A stretch of 64,000 nucleotides of DNA from Chondrosia reniformis (GCA_947172415.1 OX359192.1:4776501-4840500), one strand, 5' to 3'; shown: positions 22,997 through 35,058, numbered from the stretch's first letter. Notes: generated by a model not told the origin, from the sequence alone. Numbers and translations: made by a program.

Positions 22997-25900
22997 ATGA
23001 TGCAGCGGGAAGAACTTCTAGTTTGGCTGACAGAGGTTCGGCATTGTTATAGCATCGAAAGCTCTACCAACGAAATTTTGAGGTTAAACTTTGCGGCAAA
23101 TAGTGCCTCCATTGTATCAAAACTAATCTTTATTGTCAAAACAGTCAATGACAGATATGTTTGTTACATGGCGGGATGTACCTTGAAGGCCTTGTTTTGC
23201 CATCTCAGCTCAGAAAACTGGAAGCAAGCATGTGGTAAACTACTACCAACAGGAATTCAACATTCTTTTTGCTCGCTGTCCTACGAGATTTCGCTAGAAG
23301 TTGTTGTTTGTGCCCTTAAGAATAGAAGGAGAATGGAACAATTCGATTCAGATGCATCACAAGTTTTTTTTACTGAAATGTGCTTACTGATTACCAGTTT
23401 GCTTGAAAAGTGTTTCTTGTCGCAAAATCTGATAATTTTTACTTTAAAAATTGCCAAGCAGCTGTTGAAGACTGATTGTATTTTTTTTATGGAACAATGC
23501 TTAAACAAGTTACACCAGGGTGCTACAAAGCTAATTGCACACTGTTCCACTAACAGACAAGTTGCTAAGTTGCTATCATTTTGTACCTATACTCTTAAAG
23601 TTATGGCAGGTATTGCAAAGGATGACTTGGTCTCTCTCTGGCTCCGTTCTATCTTAACAAATGTCTTGCGCTCACCATCTCTGTTGGAGTTTTATAAGGG
23701 ATGGTTTGAGGCCTGTGTTGTAATCCAAGATACTGTCCCACAAGTCATAGAGTTACCTAGGGATTGTTCTGATAGGGAGCACCTGTCTGAGCTTGCAAGA
23801 AATTTGTTTGTTCTTTTTCAACAGTGTGCCATAACTGTACAACTAGTGGCCAACAGAGAAATGCTTTCTTCCTTTGGTTTGGCAGTTAGGCAATTTCAGG
23901 AAGTAACTGTTAGCTGTTTATCTGAACAGAATAGAGACCTGCAACAGTTTTGTAATCATCTTGATAAGTTGCTACTGTCACTTATCAGTGAACATGATTC
24001 TGTATTGTTCGATGTAATGACTTTGTGTGTGACATTACATCGAGGCAATACTGAAACTTTTTCAAGGTAAGTGTGAAATGCTACAATTCATAAAGCTTTA
24101 CAGGACAATTTAGGCAAATCCACTGCTGTTACACATGATGTATGTATGTTTGTATGTACATGTATTGTGCTACCTCTTTATAACAGCCAACATGGGATTG
24201 CTAATCTTTAAGACTTGGCATTTTATGAGGTGAAACTGTCTGAAGCCTTAGTCCTATTCCTTTAACATAAAGACTTTTGCATCAATACTATTTATAGTGC
24301 AGTTGGAAAATCCATCCCAAAAGACATTTTGTAGTGAGCTGAAACCTCCATTTGTTAAGGTAGTAGGGGGGGCTATCGTGTCGAAATCAAAACGACATGA
24401 ATTTTGGTACAGAGGTTAGGTTAGTGGTCTATTTTTCATAGCTGGAATTTTAAACCCGTCTGTACTTCTAAACTTGAATTATTAAAGGAATAAGAAAGCG
24501 TTATCTTGTGTTACATTTTAAGCGTTAATTGCCTACTTGATGTTGAGTGACTCTCTTCTTTACTTTCGGCATGACAGATTCATTCAGAAACACTTATGGA
24601 GGTGATAGATAAATTAGGTGTGAAATCAACAATTAATGAGGCCCAAATTCGACTGAGTTAACTTTCTCCTCTGGTGAATAAACGTTATAGTCGCTGACCT
24701 TTAACTAACTGATTATTGTATACAGTATGGATAATTCTACGATTTGATGTTTTGTTAAGGCGATAATAAAATAAGGCGAAAATAAAATAAGGTAAGACTG
24801 GGAACGTATACAAAAATGCTTTATCTAACCTTCACTACAACTTGCCTGTTTGGTAGCTCCTTCTCATGGAGAGTGTTGACTTGTCATATAGCCATTCACA
24901 AAAGGATGATCTTCTTTTGCAACGATGAGGTGACATTCATGCAATGTCACAGATTCATAAAATTGCTTGTACGTGAGGGTGTTGGTGACGCAATACAAAA
25001 ACATCATAATACATCACCAGATTGCACAATCATAACCTTGAATTCTTCATAATATCTTGCTATCTTAATTAAACAAAATTTTGCCAGATGTTTGTCATGA
25101 ACATGCACCATGATATATGTTGGTTTCAAAGTGATCTGCCCAATTGAACTTTTTTTATCAATATAACACATGGTTTCAATATAAATTTCCTATAGGTTTT
25201 CTATAGTCCTATGGCATTTTATATGCAGACTTTGTCCTCTGTTTTCTAACAAACAGAGGCCTAAATGAAAAATCCTTAATTTAAAATGAGTTGTATACCC
25301 TAAACTTTATGATAATTTACCCATTTTGTTTCTAGGTCCTTCCTGGAGCCATATGAATTATTTTTTAATTATACAGTGGACCCTGGTTTAATTGGCTTCG
25401 AGTTAACCGACAACCTTATTTAACTGAACAAATCGACTGAAACCGATCTAAATCGTATTCCCCGTAATACTTCAGGTCCTCGTATATCCGACTCGGTTTT
25501 TCCGTATCCGACACTATTTTCCGATACAGATTTAGGTCGCTAGTGGAACATGTCAACACTTCCGCTGCAAATTTTCAAGAAAAGTCGCCAACTAACACTT
25601 TTTTAATTTATTCTATTTTACTTTAGAAACATCGTATCGTTAAACAAATTATATAGAATTGAATAGCTATTCTTTCTTAATATTTTGGCTAAAAGAGCGT
25701 CACGATTGCAGGCCCAAAGGAGAAGGTAAGTGGCCGTAAGTGATGGGTGCCAAATCAGCAAAAATGTTTTACCAGACAGTGAAAAATACAAAATTAGAAT
25801 AAATGGCGACACCAATCTATGAAGGATAATGATATCTAACGATTGTATGTATACTCCTTTTAAATTCCCTTTCGTTTTTGAATTATAATCGAAAACGTAT

Positions 25901-28037
25901 TTTCTTACTTTAATTGGGCACCTTTAGTACTTCATATCTCAGTTAAATAAGGGAATACTGCAGGAGTATACATACAACTTTTAAGCTGTTATTTACTGAA
26001 GAGATTGATGTTAAAAAATGGTTTAATATACAATCCTCCACTGTCTGGTAATTGTTTCATCTTCCATTTGTCTCTTCTCCTTCGAATAAAGGTATTGCCA
26101 CGTGACAGTCAGCCTAATAGTTTTATTTATCTTTTTAGTGTAGTAGTCCACATGCGGTGTGTATATTTTTTAACCTTTATTATCTGACAATTTTGGAGTA
26201 TATTAAGAAAGTTTTAGAGAATGGCAGAAAAACGATCAACTGTCAGCGAATTCCTTAAAGAATCGTCCTTGAAGAGGATTCCAAGAGCACAAAGAGTAGA
26301 CTACCACGCCACGAGAAGATGAATCAAATAAGCGTTTTTGACTATTCGTGCTCTATCTGTCATTATTTCGCAACCCTTTTTTATCTGACACCTGATTTAT
26401 TTGACATTTTTGGTTGAAACAAACAGTGTCAGTTAAACCAGGGCCCACTGTATTGTATAATTTATTTATTTATATTAGATTACCTTAGTATATTGTAACT
26501 TGTACTGTATATATTGGAGCCATATGAATTATTTATTTATTTATTTATATTATTTAATTATTTATATTAGAATACCTTCGTATATTGTAACTTGTACTGT
26601 ATATACGGTACGTGACATGAAAAACTTACTCGGATCCGCAGAATTCCACGTATATCAGTTGTGGAAGTACGCAAACAGCCGCGGATATTCCGTACAAATC
26701 CATACGGAAAGTGATGGAATGTAATACTTGTGTATGTGCTTGTGAGCAAATTCGATGCTTATGTACTTGTAGGCCATGATCCTGAACGAACGAACGAACT
26801 GAACACATTTTACAGCAACGCACATTTGGCCAAGGATGGCTCATAATGGCTTTGTATTCAATATAAGTATAAGTCAATACCCGCTTTGTGACTGCGCCTG
26901 ATTCAGCAGCCGACGCCCGAGTTCTTCCGACATTATACATCTGTGCGGATAGTCTCTGCACATTGCCGCACGGGTGCCCGCGTATTGCCATGCAGCTAAC
27001 TGCGGAAAACCAACGCGGAGCGTCTGCTTACAGTTTTCCGTGTCGTGTACCGTATATATTCTCCTGGTTAAGAGGAATTCTAATGTATTTAGTGGAGTTC
27101 CAGAGGACCTTGCTGTTTTCAGTAGGCTCTGTGAGCCCCACATGCTGTTTATTCGGTTCCTGGCCTCCATTAGTTTTGATCCTTCAACTCTTTTGGAGTT
27201 TGTACTGTCAAAAGATGACACATTCATCAATTTTTTATCTCAATATCTGTCTTACGCAAGCCAATCCTGGGCATTACTCGAAGCTGCTTGTGAGAGGCTG
27301 GACAATGATCTGGTAAGCCTGATGATGAAGAAATAAAATACTGTACTCACATTTACATAATACTAGTGTAGTTTAGAAAGCAGGGTTATTTATTTGTAAT
27401 ATTTAAAACTTTTAGATTGTTGATCCATAAAATTCTACCCATGTGTCTTGTCTTTAATATATTTTATGTTTACAACTTGTTTATTGGAGTAATTACATGC
27501 GTACATGCGTACATACATTCTGTATATCGTGAGCACTTGCAAATGGCAGTCCATTAATAATGGGCTAATCTATATCATTGGTTTTAGGGAATTAACTTAC
27601 ATGATCCAGAAACATTCTTAGAAGGAGAAGCACATGATTCTACTTTATGTACTGATTGTTTTTTGAGTGGAAGTGGATCTGACTGTGAGCATGTCCCATC
27701 TGTGCAATCCAAGCGAAGTTGTATTTCTGTTTCCCATGAACCGAGTAATCTCCACATTAGTTGTCAATCACCTTTACCTGAGTATACAGAAGAAGCCTCA
27801 TTAAGCAGTTCTTCTGTAGAGGATACCTCTGAATTGTCTGGAGATACGGCTTCTTTTGAATCAAAAGGATTAACAAAGACAATAGAAAAGTTCCATTCAA
27901 GTTTTTTCGTACTCTCTCTCAAATTAGAGCGAATGACAAGGAAAAAAATTCTAAAACTAAACAATTCAGAGATTATTCAACAGTTGTCCTTGTTTGAAAC
28001 ATTGTTTGAAACTGCTGCTTACAAAAAGTATCCTTAA
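22997..28037 (+). CDS. LINS1: Lines homologue (LINS1-like), three exons
   Basis: Exons are 22997-24066, 27123-27312 and 27588-28037 (TAA). Junctions are AAG|GTAAGT to TTTTCAG|T (phase 2) and CTG|GTAAGC to TTTTAG|G (phase 0); the total 1710 nt encodes 569 aa. The first 357 residues are helical and armadillo-like without signal or membrane segments. Exon 2 has the most diagnostic part, RFLASISFDPSTLLEFVLSK followed by DDTFINFLSQYL, matching the Lines pattern of a conserved phenylalanine-rich block ahead of a W (here QSW). The C-terminus has an acidic Ser-rich linker and a final helix pair (EKFHSSFFVLSLKLERM). Lines proteins are linked to Drosophila patterning and human cognition; biochemical function is poorly known. 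Vertebrate LINS1 is somewhat longer (about 750 aa). Intron 1 (3 kb) is full of transposons. Confidence 0.72.
24067..25139. other. Lines intron 1, 5' part
   Basis: No nested gene recognised. The frame at 24816-25052 has no recognisable product. Confidence 0.4.
25140..26515 (+). mobile_element. MITE copy split by a pogo/Tigger-like insertion
   Basis: 25140-25375 and 26455-26515 match one continuous stretch at 19445-19710. Between them lies the insert described in the next entry. The unsplit copy at 19.4 kb therefore acts as an empty-site comparison and defines the insertion point. Confidence 0.65.
25376..26453 (+). mobile_element. Deleted pogo/Tigger-like DNA transposon
   Basis: The left end is CAGTGGACCCTGGTTTAATT; the right end, reverse-complemented, is CAGTGGGCCCTGGTTTAACT, both next to TA as expected for pogo/Tigger/Tc1 target sites. 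Near 26221 an ATG opens a short frame beginning MAEKRSTVSEFLKESSLKR and ending at a TGA, reminiscent of the N-terminus of a Tigger-like transposase. No DDE core remains, so this is a non-autonomous derivative. Confidence 0.65.
26597..27058. mobile_element. GC-rich MITE with TACGGTAC terminal inverted repeats
   Basis: The left end TATACGGTACGTGACATG and the reverse-complemented right end TATATACGGTACACGACAC form a TIR continuing into GGAAAACTGTAAGC-like sequence. The interior is unusually CpG-rich for the window (CCGCAGAATTCC, GCCGCGGATATTCCGTAC, CCGCACGGGTGCCCGCG). A relative lies at 62795-63100, and elements with similar TACGGTAC ends at 49783-50192 and about 47645. Several overlapping frames run through it, all non-coding in my view. 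It ends about 65 bp before the acceptor of Lines exon 2. Confidence 0.6.
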
Positions 28038-28480
28038 CTTCATCTTGTAACATTATGCCAAGCATAATTGTAAAATATAAATTTGCAAATACTTATATAC
28101 GTACATACATATTAATCATTTATCATGATTCTGGAAATTAAATGCTTTTTAAATGACAATTCTTTCCTGCAAGTGAAGAAGTGTGTAAAAGAGAGATTAC
28201 TGAAGGAAGCAAACATTAGTGTAGAGATGTTACCGGTGATGCGATGTTTATCATGCCATTCATTAAGATACTCTTAAAACCCTAATCCAAGATGAGATGT
28301 TTCACCTGAAATTGTATCAAGTGTGCAGGTCTAAACGTAAACCCCCACTAATTTGTGTAGGGCACACTTTCAGGATGCACTTTATTCAACTACAAATCCA
28401 ACTTAAAAGAGTATGAAACATTTTAAAAAGAAATTAGAAGTGGTGATGCATGGCCCATGCAACAAATGACAAACACATCT
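28038..28480. other. Spacer downstream of Lines
   Basis: Presumed 3' flank of the Lines gene. No canonical AATAAA was seen within 150 bp of the stop, and there is no gene. Confidence 0.4.
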
Positions 28481-28484
28481 GGAA

Positions 28485-28695
28485 TAAGTAGCGAAACAAG
28501 ACAGTGACCGTGTGATAAGGCATACTGAAATTTAAGTGACTTAATCAAACACATCACTTGAATGTTTGGGAGCACCAATATCATGATAGCTGAAGTAAGG
28601 ATAGTGCGCCTAAACAGAGAAGTGATGTGTATGGTTAATATAAGTCACTTAAATTTCAGTATGCCTTATCACATGGTTTCAAATTCTTTGTATAT
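28485..28695. mobile_element. Hairpin MITE, family A copy
   Basis: The arms CTGAAATTTAAGTGACTT at about 28527 and AAGTCACTTAAATTTCAGTA at about 28644 are reverse complements and are flanked by further pairing (TGATAAGGCATA / TATGCCTTATCA), making one long fold-back of about 200 bp. The loop contains TGATAGCTGAAGTAAGGATA. Non-coding. Confidence 0.7.
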
Positions 28696-29049
28696 AAATA
28701 AGTAACTCGGTTTAGAAATATTTCTGGTACTGCCGCCCCTGTGATCGAATTACTTAGTCGCTTTGCAGGGCCTATATATAGTCATATTCGTAACGATTAT
28801 GGACCCTTTAATATCCTAAATGTTAGAGAACAGTAGAAGACTTACTTGACAAATTTGGGATCTTTTCAGACGCCATTTTTTAATTTAGAGCTCTCGATTA
28901 TATTGTCTATTCTGCTACTTTATTTCGAGTTTTCGCTAAGAAAGCTTTCAAAACAGATTGTTAATAAGAGAAGAGGAGCAATACAAATTAAATAACAACA
29001 TTCAAAAATGAAGTTAAAAGTAGGGATGGCACTATAATAGTGATTGGCA

Positions 29050-29285
29050 CATCTTGAACACGTAACGAAACAAGAAGTGATCATATGGTAAGGCTAACAT
29101 TGCAGAAGTGGCATACTGAAACTTAACTATATACACATCACTTCTATATTTGGGCGCATTGATCCCTACTTCTATATATCCATGATGCACCCAAACATAG
29201 AAGTGATGTGTATAGTTAAGTTTCAGTATGCTACTTCTGCAATGTTAGCCTTACCATATGATCACTTTCTTGTTTTGTTACTTAA
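29050..29285. mobile_element. Hairpin MITE, family A copy with near-perfect arms
   Basis: The arms ACAAGAAGTGATCATATGGT (starting about 29067) and the matching ACCATATGATCACTTTCTTG (about 29256-29275) frame GCTAACATTGCAGAAGTGGC, CATACTGAAACTTAACTAT and ACACATCACTTCTAT, each repeated in inverted order on the other side. The arms are roughly 95 bp and almost identical, so the copy is recent or is kept paired. Other copies, all more diverged: 11330-11445, 28485-28695, 41195-41320 and 58845-59020. Confidence 0.75.
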
Positions 29286-29454
29286 AATTAGCTTTCTCTT
29301 CCTTTGCATCGAACGTTGAACCAACGAAAAGGATTTAGAAACCACCCATACTAATACTATGTAATGTAAAGCTTGTGCAAAAATGTTTTCTACGAGAAAA
29401 ATTGACGGCCAACCAAGAGTCAACCGGAAATCGGTTAACCAGATATCTATGAGA

Positions 29455-29545
29455 ACCAGCCAAGTAGTTTGGGTTCACTTAGGGGCACCTGGCGCCCCAT
29501 GAGTTTTTTACACTCTAAATACTTGTTTCGTTCGTTACTGGTCTT
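29455..29545. repeat. Short palindromic repeat (AAGTAGTT...GGCGCCCC type)
   Basis: It reads CCAAGTAGTTTGGGTTCA, a GGGGCACCTGGCGCCCC hairpin, GAGTTTTTTACACTC and AAATACTTG. Relatives at 42608-42680 and 62568-62625 share the same order: CCAAGTAGTTC, a GC-rich mini-hairpin with CCCCACGAGTTTTTAAACTC, and the inverted ACTACTTG. Confidence 0.6.
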
Positions 29546-29674
29546 CCCCTAATTTAATGGTTATCTCTGAACTTTGGTTAAGTTATATTTTTGTTTAGAA
29601 TTCAATTACAATTCGAGCGCTCCTTCATGACGAGTGCTATACAGTCGATTTTACCGTGCACATGACACCATATA

Positions 29675-31800
29675 TTACATAGGGTGGCCTTTTTTTCTGG
29701 CCATCCCTACTATAGAGTACTACCATACTCATACTTGATATGATCCGTGCTCTATCTGTATTCCCTGCATGGTCCATCTTAAGTCACTGTTGTTTGTTCT
29801 GGATCCTCAGTGCTTCCTTAATCTTCCTCTTAATTTTGTTTTTCTCATGCTCAATAACTTCTGCTTTGTCCCATGCTATACTGGGTGTGGTCTTCTCTAC
29901 ATAGAATGCTAGAGAGTTGTTGTTATCTGTTCTTGTAACAGCTCTATTGTGCTATGCCAATCTCTCTGTCCCACCTTCACATGGTATGCTATAAATGACT
30001 TCTCACTTGTGCTTGCTCTCGGTGTGCATGAAAAATCCATGCTATATGCCTATTCTGTAAAACAGCCTATAAGGGAACTAAACCTGAAGAGAGCTTTGGA
30101 TGAAGATACAGGAGTCTTTTCTTCCTTCTTTTCCTTCTTTTCCTTTCTTTCATCTTCTTCTCCACTGGGTCAGACAGCCGTTTCTGGGAATTCCACCCTT
30201 CATCCTGGGAGTTTTCGTCTTCTTCTTTATCTTGATCTTCTGTGAATCCTTGGCTCTCTATGCTAAATCTAGGGGCCTTATATACACTATTTTGGCGCCA
30301 AAAGTTAAATAAGGTGTTAACTAAGACACATGATGAAATTTAATTTTATGAAAGGAATGTCAGTCCAATTAAATTTTATAAATTAAATCTATATATTAGT
30401 AATCTTGCTTGTATAGGTAAAACAGACTCAGCATAACTATAGACACAAGTAGGACAAATTACATAAGTCTACCCTTAGGTCTTATAGTAGTAACATTTCT
30501 TTGGGGGTGGGGTAACACAATATGGGGTAACACAAGACAGTCCTTAAGCATACTAGCTACTTTTTGCTTATACTTGATTCTAACTAGAGGCTGCCGGGAT
30601 AGGAAGGTGTTAAAGGTTGATTTTAGCTTAAAGTATTTGTAACCCTGCTTAATAAGCCTACTGCATAACTGCAAACCTTTAGCCTGAAAACTGGAGAAGT
30701 CACTACATATTCTGGATAATTAGTTGTGAAATAAAGACAAGGTATACTCCATTCCCGGGCAACCACCTGTGATTAAATTTCGTAACCGTGATATAACAGG
30801 ATTTAAGAAGCTATACACTGCATCGGCTTCTTAAATCCTGTTATATCCCTGGCCAAACATGGTAAACTAAGATGTCTCTACTTGGGGGGTTGACAATTCT
30901 CCTTACATTTACGACAGTTGGAGTAGTCAGGGCAAGAGCATTCTAAGCAAAACCAATTAACCAGACGCTAGATCAGCCATCCTTAAAGTCCCGCCAAAAT
31001 AATGATAAGAAGCGACGGAGTATATATCACTCATACTATGGGGCTTCAGTGTATATGGATTTATACATACTCGCCCTTGGGCGCTAACGCGCCATCGTGA
31101 CTCATACATATATATAAAACCCATATACACCTCAGCGCCGTGGTATAATACATATATAGGCTGGGGTATTAGGAATATTACTATCTAGATGGGGAAATTT
31201 ACTATATCAAAGTTAAAGTCCTCTCGCTTTTTATGTACTTTAGTGATAAATTGATTACTAGTAATGGTTATATCTATAAGTCTAAAAAGGGGGATTTCCG
31301 ACGCAGTTATAAGAAATCCTTATTCTATATATTACATAAAAGGTCATCAATATACCTATAAGTATTGTAGCTAGGGTGATGTTATCCTTAAGTAGTCCTT
31401 TCGTAAACTCATACTTGTAGGCAAACAGAAAAAGATTAGCAACTACAGGGGCACAGTCAGTACCCATAGGGATACCTACACATTGCATAAATACAGAACC
31501 GTCTACACATACATAATAAGGTAATTAGAGAGCTCTACTAAATGAACAGCTGTGACTGCTTTATTGGAGACATTGTTAGACCAAAAGGCTTTATCCTGAC
31601 AGACTTCTATATGGTGGGACTTTCTACGGGTATAGGCACTATGAATAAGGTTAGTAATCTTGTCTTTAAGTAGGTTATGGGGGATCGCTGTATATAAGGT
31701 AGAAAAATCAAAACTAGCTAGCTGGGCTTTTCTAGTGGGTATAGTCTCGTACCCAGCCCCAACTTCCGCAAAAATGGCTGACGCCGCGTAAGGTTGGGTC
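29675..31800 (-). mobile_element. Decayed Penelope-like element (RT, linker, GIY-YIG pieces)
   Basis: Read leftward: the RT block SYFDFSTLYTAIPHNLLKDK (about 31660-31720); VGIPMGTDCAPVVANLFLFA (31425-31485); an interrupting repeat at 30740-31170; the RT tail RLIKQGYKYFKLKSTFNTFL (about 30590-30660); an HHR-bearing type of sequence at 30105-30200; and the GIY-YIG C-terminus at about 29755-29990. The MGTDCAP RT and KYFKL tail are typical of a Penelope-like lineage common in marine invertebrates. Stops and frameshifts are many. A related 5'/3' fragment lies at 38380-39130. Confidence 0.7.
30740..31170. repeat. Dispersed repeat with a 22-bp hairpin, copy 1
   Basis: It contains GATATAACAGGATTTAAGAA and its inverted match TTCTTAAATCCTGTTATATC, then CCAAACATGGTAAACTAAGA and GACAGTTGGAGTAGTCAGGG, and finally a second inverted pair around TTCAGTGTATATGG / CCATATACACCTCAGCGCC. 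The same order occurs at 45560-45975. No coding capacity recognised. Confidence 0.7.
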
Positions 31801-32380
31801 TGGGGACTACATGCATATTTCTTGGCGATGATTGTGCAATATCACATGATGGGCACATGCTTCCATATCGCGCTATGGAAGCGCAAGGGGTGTTACTAAA
31901 ATGCGGAACGGAACGGGATGTTCCGCAGCACGTGATGCGTTACAAAACGTTAGCGATTTCGTAAGATATTTACTTATTATTATATTATTTAGTTATAATT
32001 ACAGAGGTGTAGGAACACATTCAGAAGTGGGGGTGCTGTCCTGACGTATTTTTTGTTGCGCAATGATGTCATGATGTCATAATAAAATGGAAGGAAGATG
32101 CTGCGTGAGACAATAGACTGTTCTTCACACCAGAGGCTTACTGACTGTCCTCTCTGTAGTAGTAGAGATGATTATGTGAGGTTGTTTTAGCTGGCCTAAC
32201 AATATTTTTACCTTGTTCCCAGAAAAGTGGGGGTGCTATAGCACCTCTAGCCCCCCTGGTTCCGACGCCTATGAATTATGTAATTAACATTCAAATTGAT
32301 ATTCTACATTTAAGTGAATACTTTTGACAATGAAAATGGGTGGAATATAGTCGAATTAGGCGCCAAAATACGGGGAGCAT
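31800..32380. other. Spacer with a terminal-repeat-like motif
   Basis: 31895-31935 reads GGTGTTACTAAAATGCGGAA then CGGAACG. The reverse complement of 35455-35510 reads GGTGTCACTAAAATGCGGAA then CGGTACGG. The two are inverted ends of a transposon family, but the sequence between them contains gene exons, so they are likely independent ends. No gene seen. Confidence 0.5.
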
Positions 32381-32756
32381 GGGCTGTATCCCTCCCTAAA
32401 CCAAAGGGAGGTGAGATATTTCTTTTTTACACTGATGATCCTAAAAAACAAGGTAATGTAAATATATGCACTAAACTGATATTATAAAAAATATTAAAAA
32501 GTATAAGTACATAAATTAAACATTTCTTTAACTGCTGAGCCTGTGTCCTTGTACATACTTGCCAAGATGTAATGTCTTACTGTCCTATATATAAATAAGA
32601 AGAAGTAGTAGAAAAAAGCAACAACAAATTAAGAGTTATTGTATACCAGTTTGAAGTACATGAATGGAACTGATATTATGCAAGTATCAGCGAAGAAATC
32701 TCCACCTGTTTCGTAACAATAGTAAATATGGTACTTAATTTCTTCTTGCAGTTTAC

Positions 32757-35058
32757 CTGCAAAGTTCTGTTTTGTCCATTACACATTAGTCCTAGGACCC
32801 TCAAAGCCAGTTCCACAAAAGTGGAGTCTTGGAATCCAAGTTCATTTCCAGAGTTTTCTTTTTTCTCTTTCTCTTCCTGCTTTGCCAAACAAACAGGACA
32901 TGGATGTTCTTGAACCTCATGCTGCCATGGATTGAGCAAGGACATACTTTAGCCTCCTAAAGTTTCTAAATGAAAATGTCTGACAACATCCAGTGTGCCA
33001 AAGGAACACCAGACTGAATATCCTCCTCAAGGAAACCCACTTTTGCCTTGTAAGAGTGATACGTGTAACATCTCTAGTTACCAAGGCACCAATGGAGTTG
33101 GTCCTCGGTGGACCTTCACCAGGTTTAAGGTCATATTGAGTTGTGTCACCTTCCATATCTCGCATGTATTGTTCTTCTTCAGGTAGAATGCTTAGATCAC
33201 CTTCAAGTGACAGCCCTCTAAGACGCTACATAATTATAAAAGAATCACAAACACAGAATCTATAAGTAAAACAATTGAATACAATCAACCACTGTAAGTA
33301 CATAGCCCCCTCCGAGTTAAAAAACAGTTATATAGTAAATATCTATCACCGAGTACTGTACATAGAGTATACGTATAGTATGCCAACTGTGTTTATAAAT
33401 GTAATTTTTGCAGGAGTATACCTTCAAAGTTCCAGTTGGTGATTTTGAGTTGTAATTGGATTGCTACATCAAAACAAGCAAAGTAAAGTGTAAATAACAA
33501 GTATTTAAACTTGAACTAATTGCTGGTTCTTAGATGCTCAGTTCATCAATTCTGGTCGGCGCTTGAATGCCATCAATTTCAAGGCCATATCTCATAGAAA
33601 ACCTTTTGCGCAGGCTTTACATTGCATAGTATTAGTAAAGGTGGTTTCTAAATCCTATTCATTGGTCCAATGCTTGACGCAAAAGGAAGAATCTATTTCC
33701 TTTCCAAACATGGAGCCACCATAATACCATTTACAAGAGTCCTCTCTTTATGCTTCAGCTCCGCTGGGTCATGTATACATGCTACGTGAGTTCTTACATT
33801 TAAAGGTCTCACTTTCTGTAATTTACTGGAGTGTTCTCCTTGGCTTCCAGGTCAATCTTTTTGATTTCATTGTAAATTATTGCTCAGAGGAGCTGAAGAC
33901 ATTTTATACTCAGAAGCTTCAATCTCACTCTCTGTACTTCTGTCAAGTCAGAAGTTTCATTAAAGGTCACACTACAGAACACAATAATGCTTTAAAGAGA
34001 CACAAAAACAAAATGAATTATATAGGGGAGTTAATTGCACTACACCTGTACAAAGGCTATAATGAAAACAATACATACACACAAAACACCATAGAGTAAT
34101 GACATAAAATAAACATGATTTCTGATTGTATCTAAAGTTATATTAATGTATGTATGTGATGTTAACACTACTGCACTCACTAGTAGCTATGGAGCTGTAC
34201 TTAATTTACCTTCTTCATCAAAGCTTTGGTCATGAACACCTAACTGGTATCGAATGGTGTTTGGTCCGTTGAAGGCAAGTTCATAGGACCTGATATATGA
34301 ATTAAAACTAGCATTCAGCTCCAACTCCTGACCGAACTGTTCTTCATATTCCTGTAATCAATTTACAGAGCGCATAACCACTATTGTAAATTCATGTCTG
34401 TTCAAATGTGGGTGAAATGTTACAAATAATCATTGCATTTTGTCTTCAGGTGCATTAATATAGTTGAAAGGGAGACTTCTTATAACTACATTTGTCAGCA
34501 ATATATCATCCTTGGTAGTTGTCATTTTATTAAATTCTGTTTGCATCTGCCTTCATCAGTTAATGTGTTTAGCATTATCAATTTTGGTTCAGGCAGCATG
34601 CTCATGTAACTATCATTATACACAAATAATAAGAAAGTGAATGTATGGTTAGCAATTAAGTAACTATACCTTTATAAAATCGCTCCTGATACTTTTGGCT
34701 TCTTTAACAAAAACATCACAGATTCTTCTGGTCTATAAAGTACAAGAAGACTTTATGAACAAGAATAAGACTGTAAAGATGGATAATATTTTACTTCTTC
34801 ATTAACATGTAAGTAGGTATCCACTTCAGGCAATGAATTTAAAATAAAGATAAATAATTCAGAAGAAGACTTTATATCTCTACAGAATGACATGTCCGAG
34901 ATACGCTTATGCGCTTGTGATTTTATATCAAATCCTTCAAGGTTATAAAAACTTTCAAATTCAAACTTGCAGTTTGCAAAACACAATATTTGTTTTCTGG
35001 AAATATTTAGTAGCTTAGTAGAGTCGCTTAATGTATTTGATAAAGTATAATACTTACA
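32757..35058 (-). CDS. Partial multi-exon gene, possibly IP3-receptor-like (RIH-associated) region
   Basis: Exons read leftward: the 3' end of one at 35058; then 34795-34996, 34670-34732, 34210-34351, 33041-33225 and 32757-32946. Donors are GTAAGT, GTAAAA, GTATAG, GTAAAT, GTGGGT and GTAAAC. Phases agree at 35058/34996, 34795/34732, 34670/34351 and 33041/32946; between 34210 and 33225 they do not, so a small exon is probably missing. The last exon has CPVCLAKQEEKEKKENSG and then ELALRVLGLMCNGQNRTLQ, which resembles the LRFLQLLCENHNRDLQ start of the RIH-associated domain of IP3 receptors. The rest (for example RRICDVFVKEAKSIRSDFIK) I cannot place. No clear continuation was found below 32757; a phase-0 acceptor at about 32450 leads to 14 codons and a stop. 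It may be a truncated gene. Confidence 0.45.
33230..34205. other. Intron-like interval within the partial gene
   Basis: A small exon is expected here by phase but I could not find it. 33600-33700 has a short repeat (TGGTTTCTAAATCCTATTC), the inverted relative of sequence near 29325. The frame at 33779-34099 is not recognisable. Confidence 0.35.

Noticed and set aside
26888..27336. Overlapping 118-142 codon frames on both strands
   Set aside because: They cover the CpG-rich MITE, where stops are rare by composition. Only 27123-27312 is coding, by splice phase with Lines.
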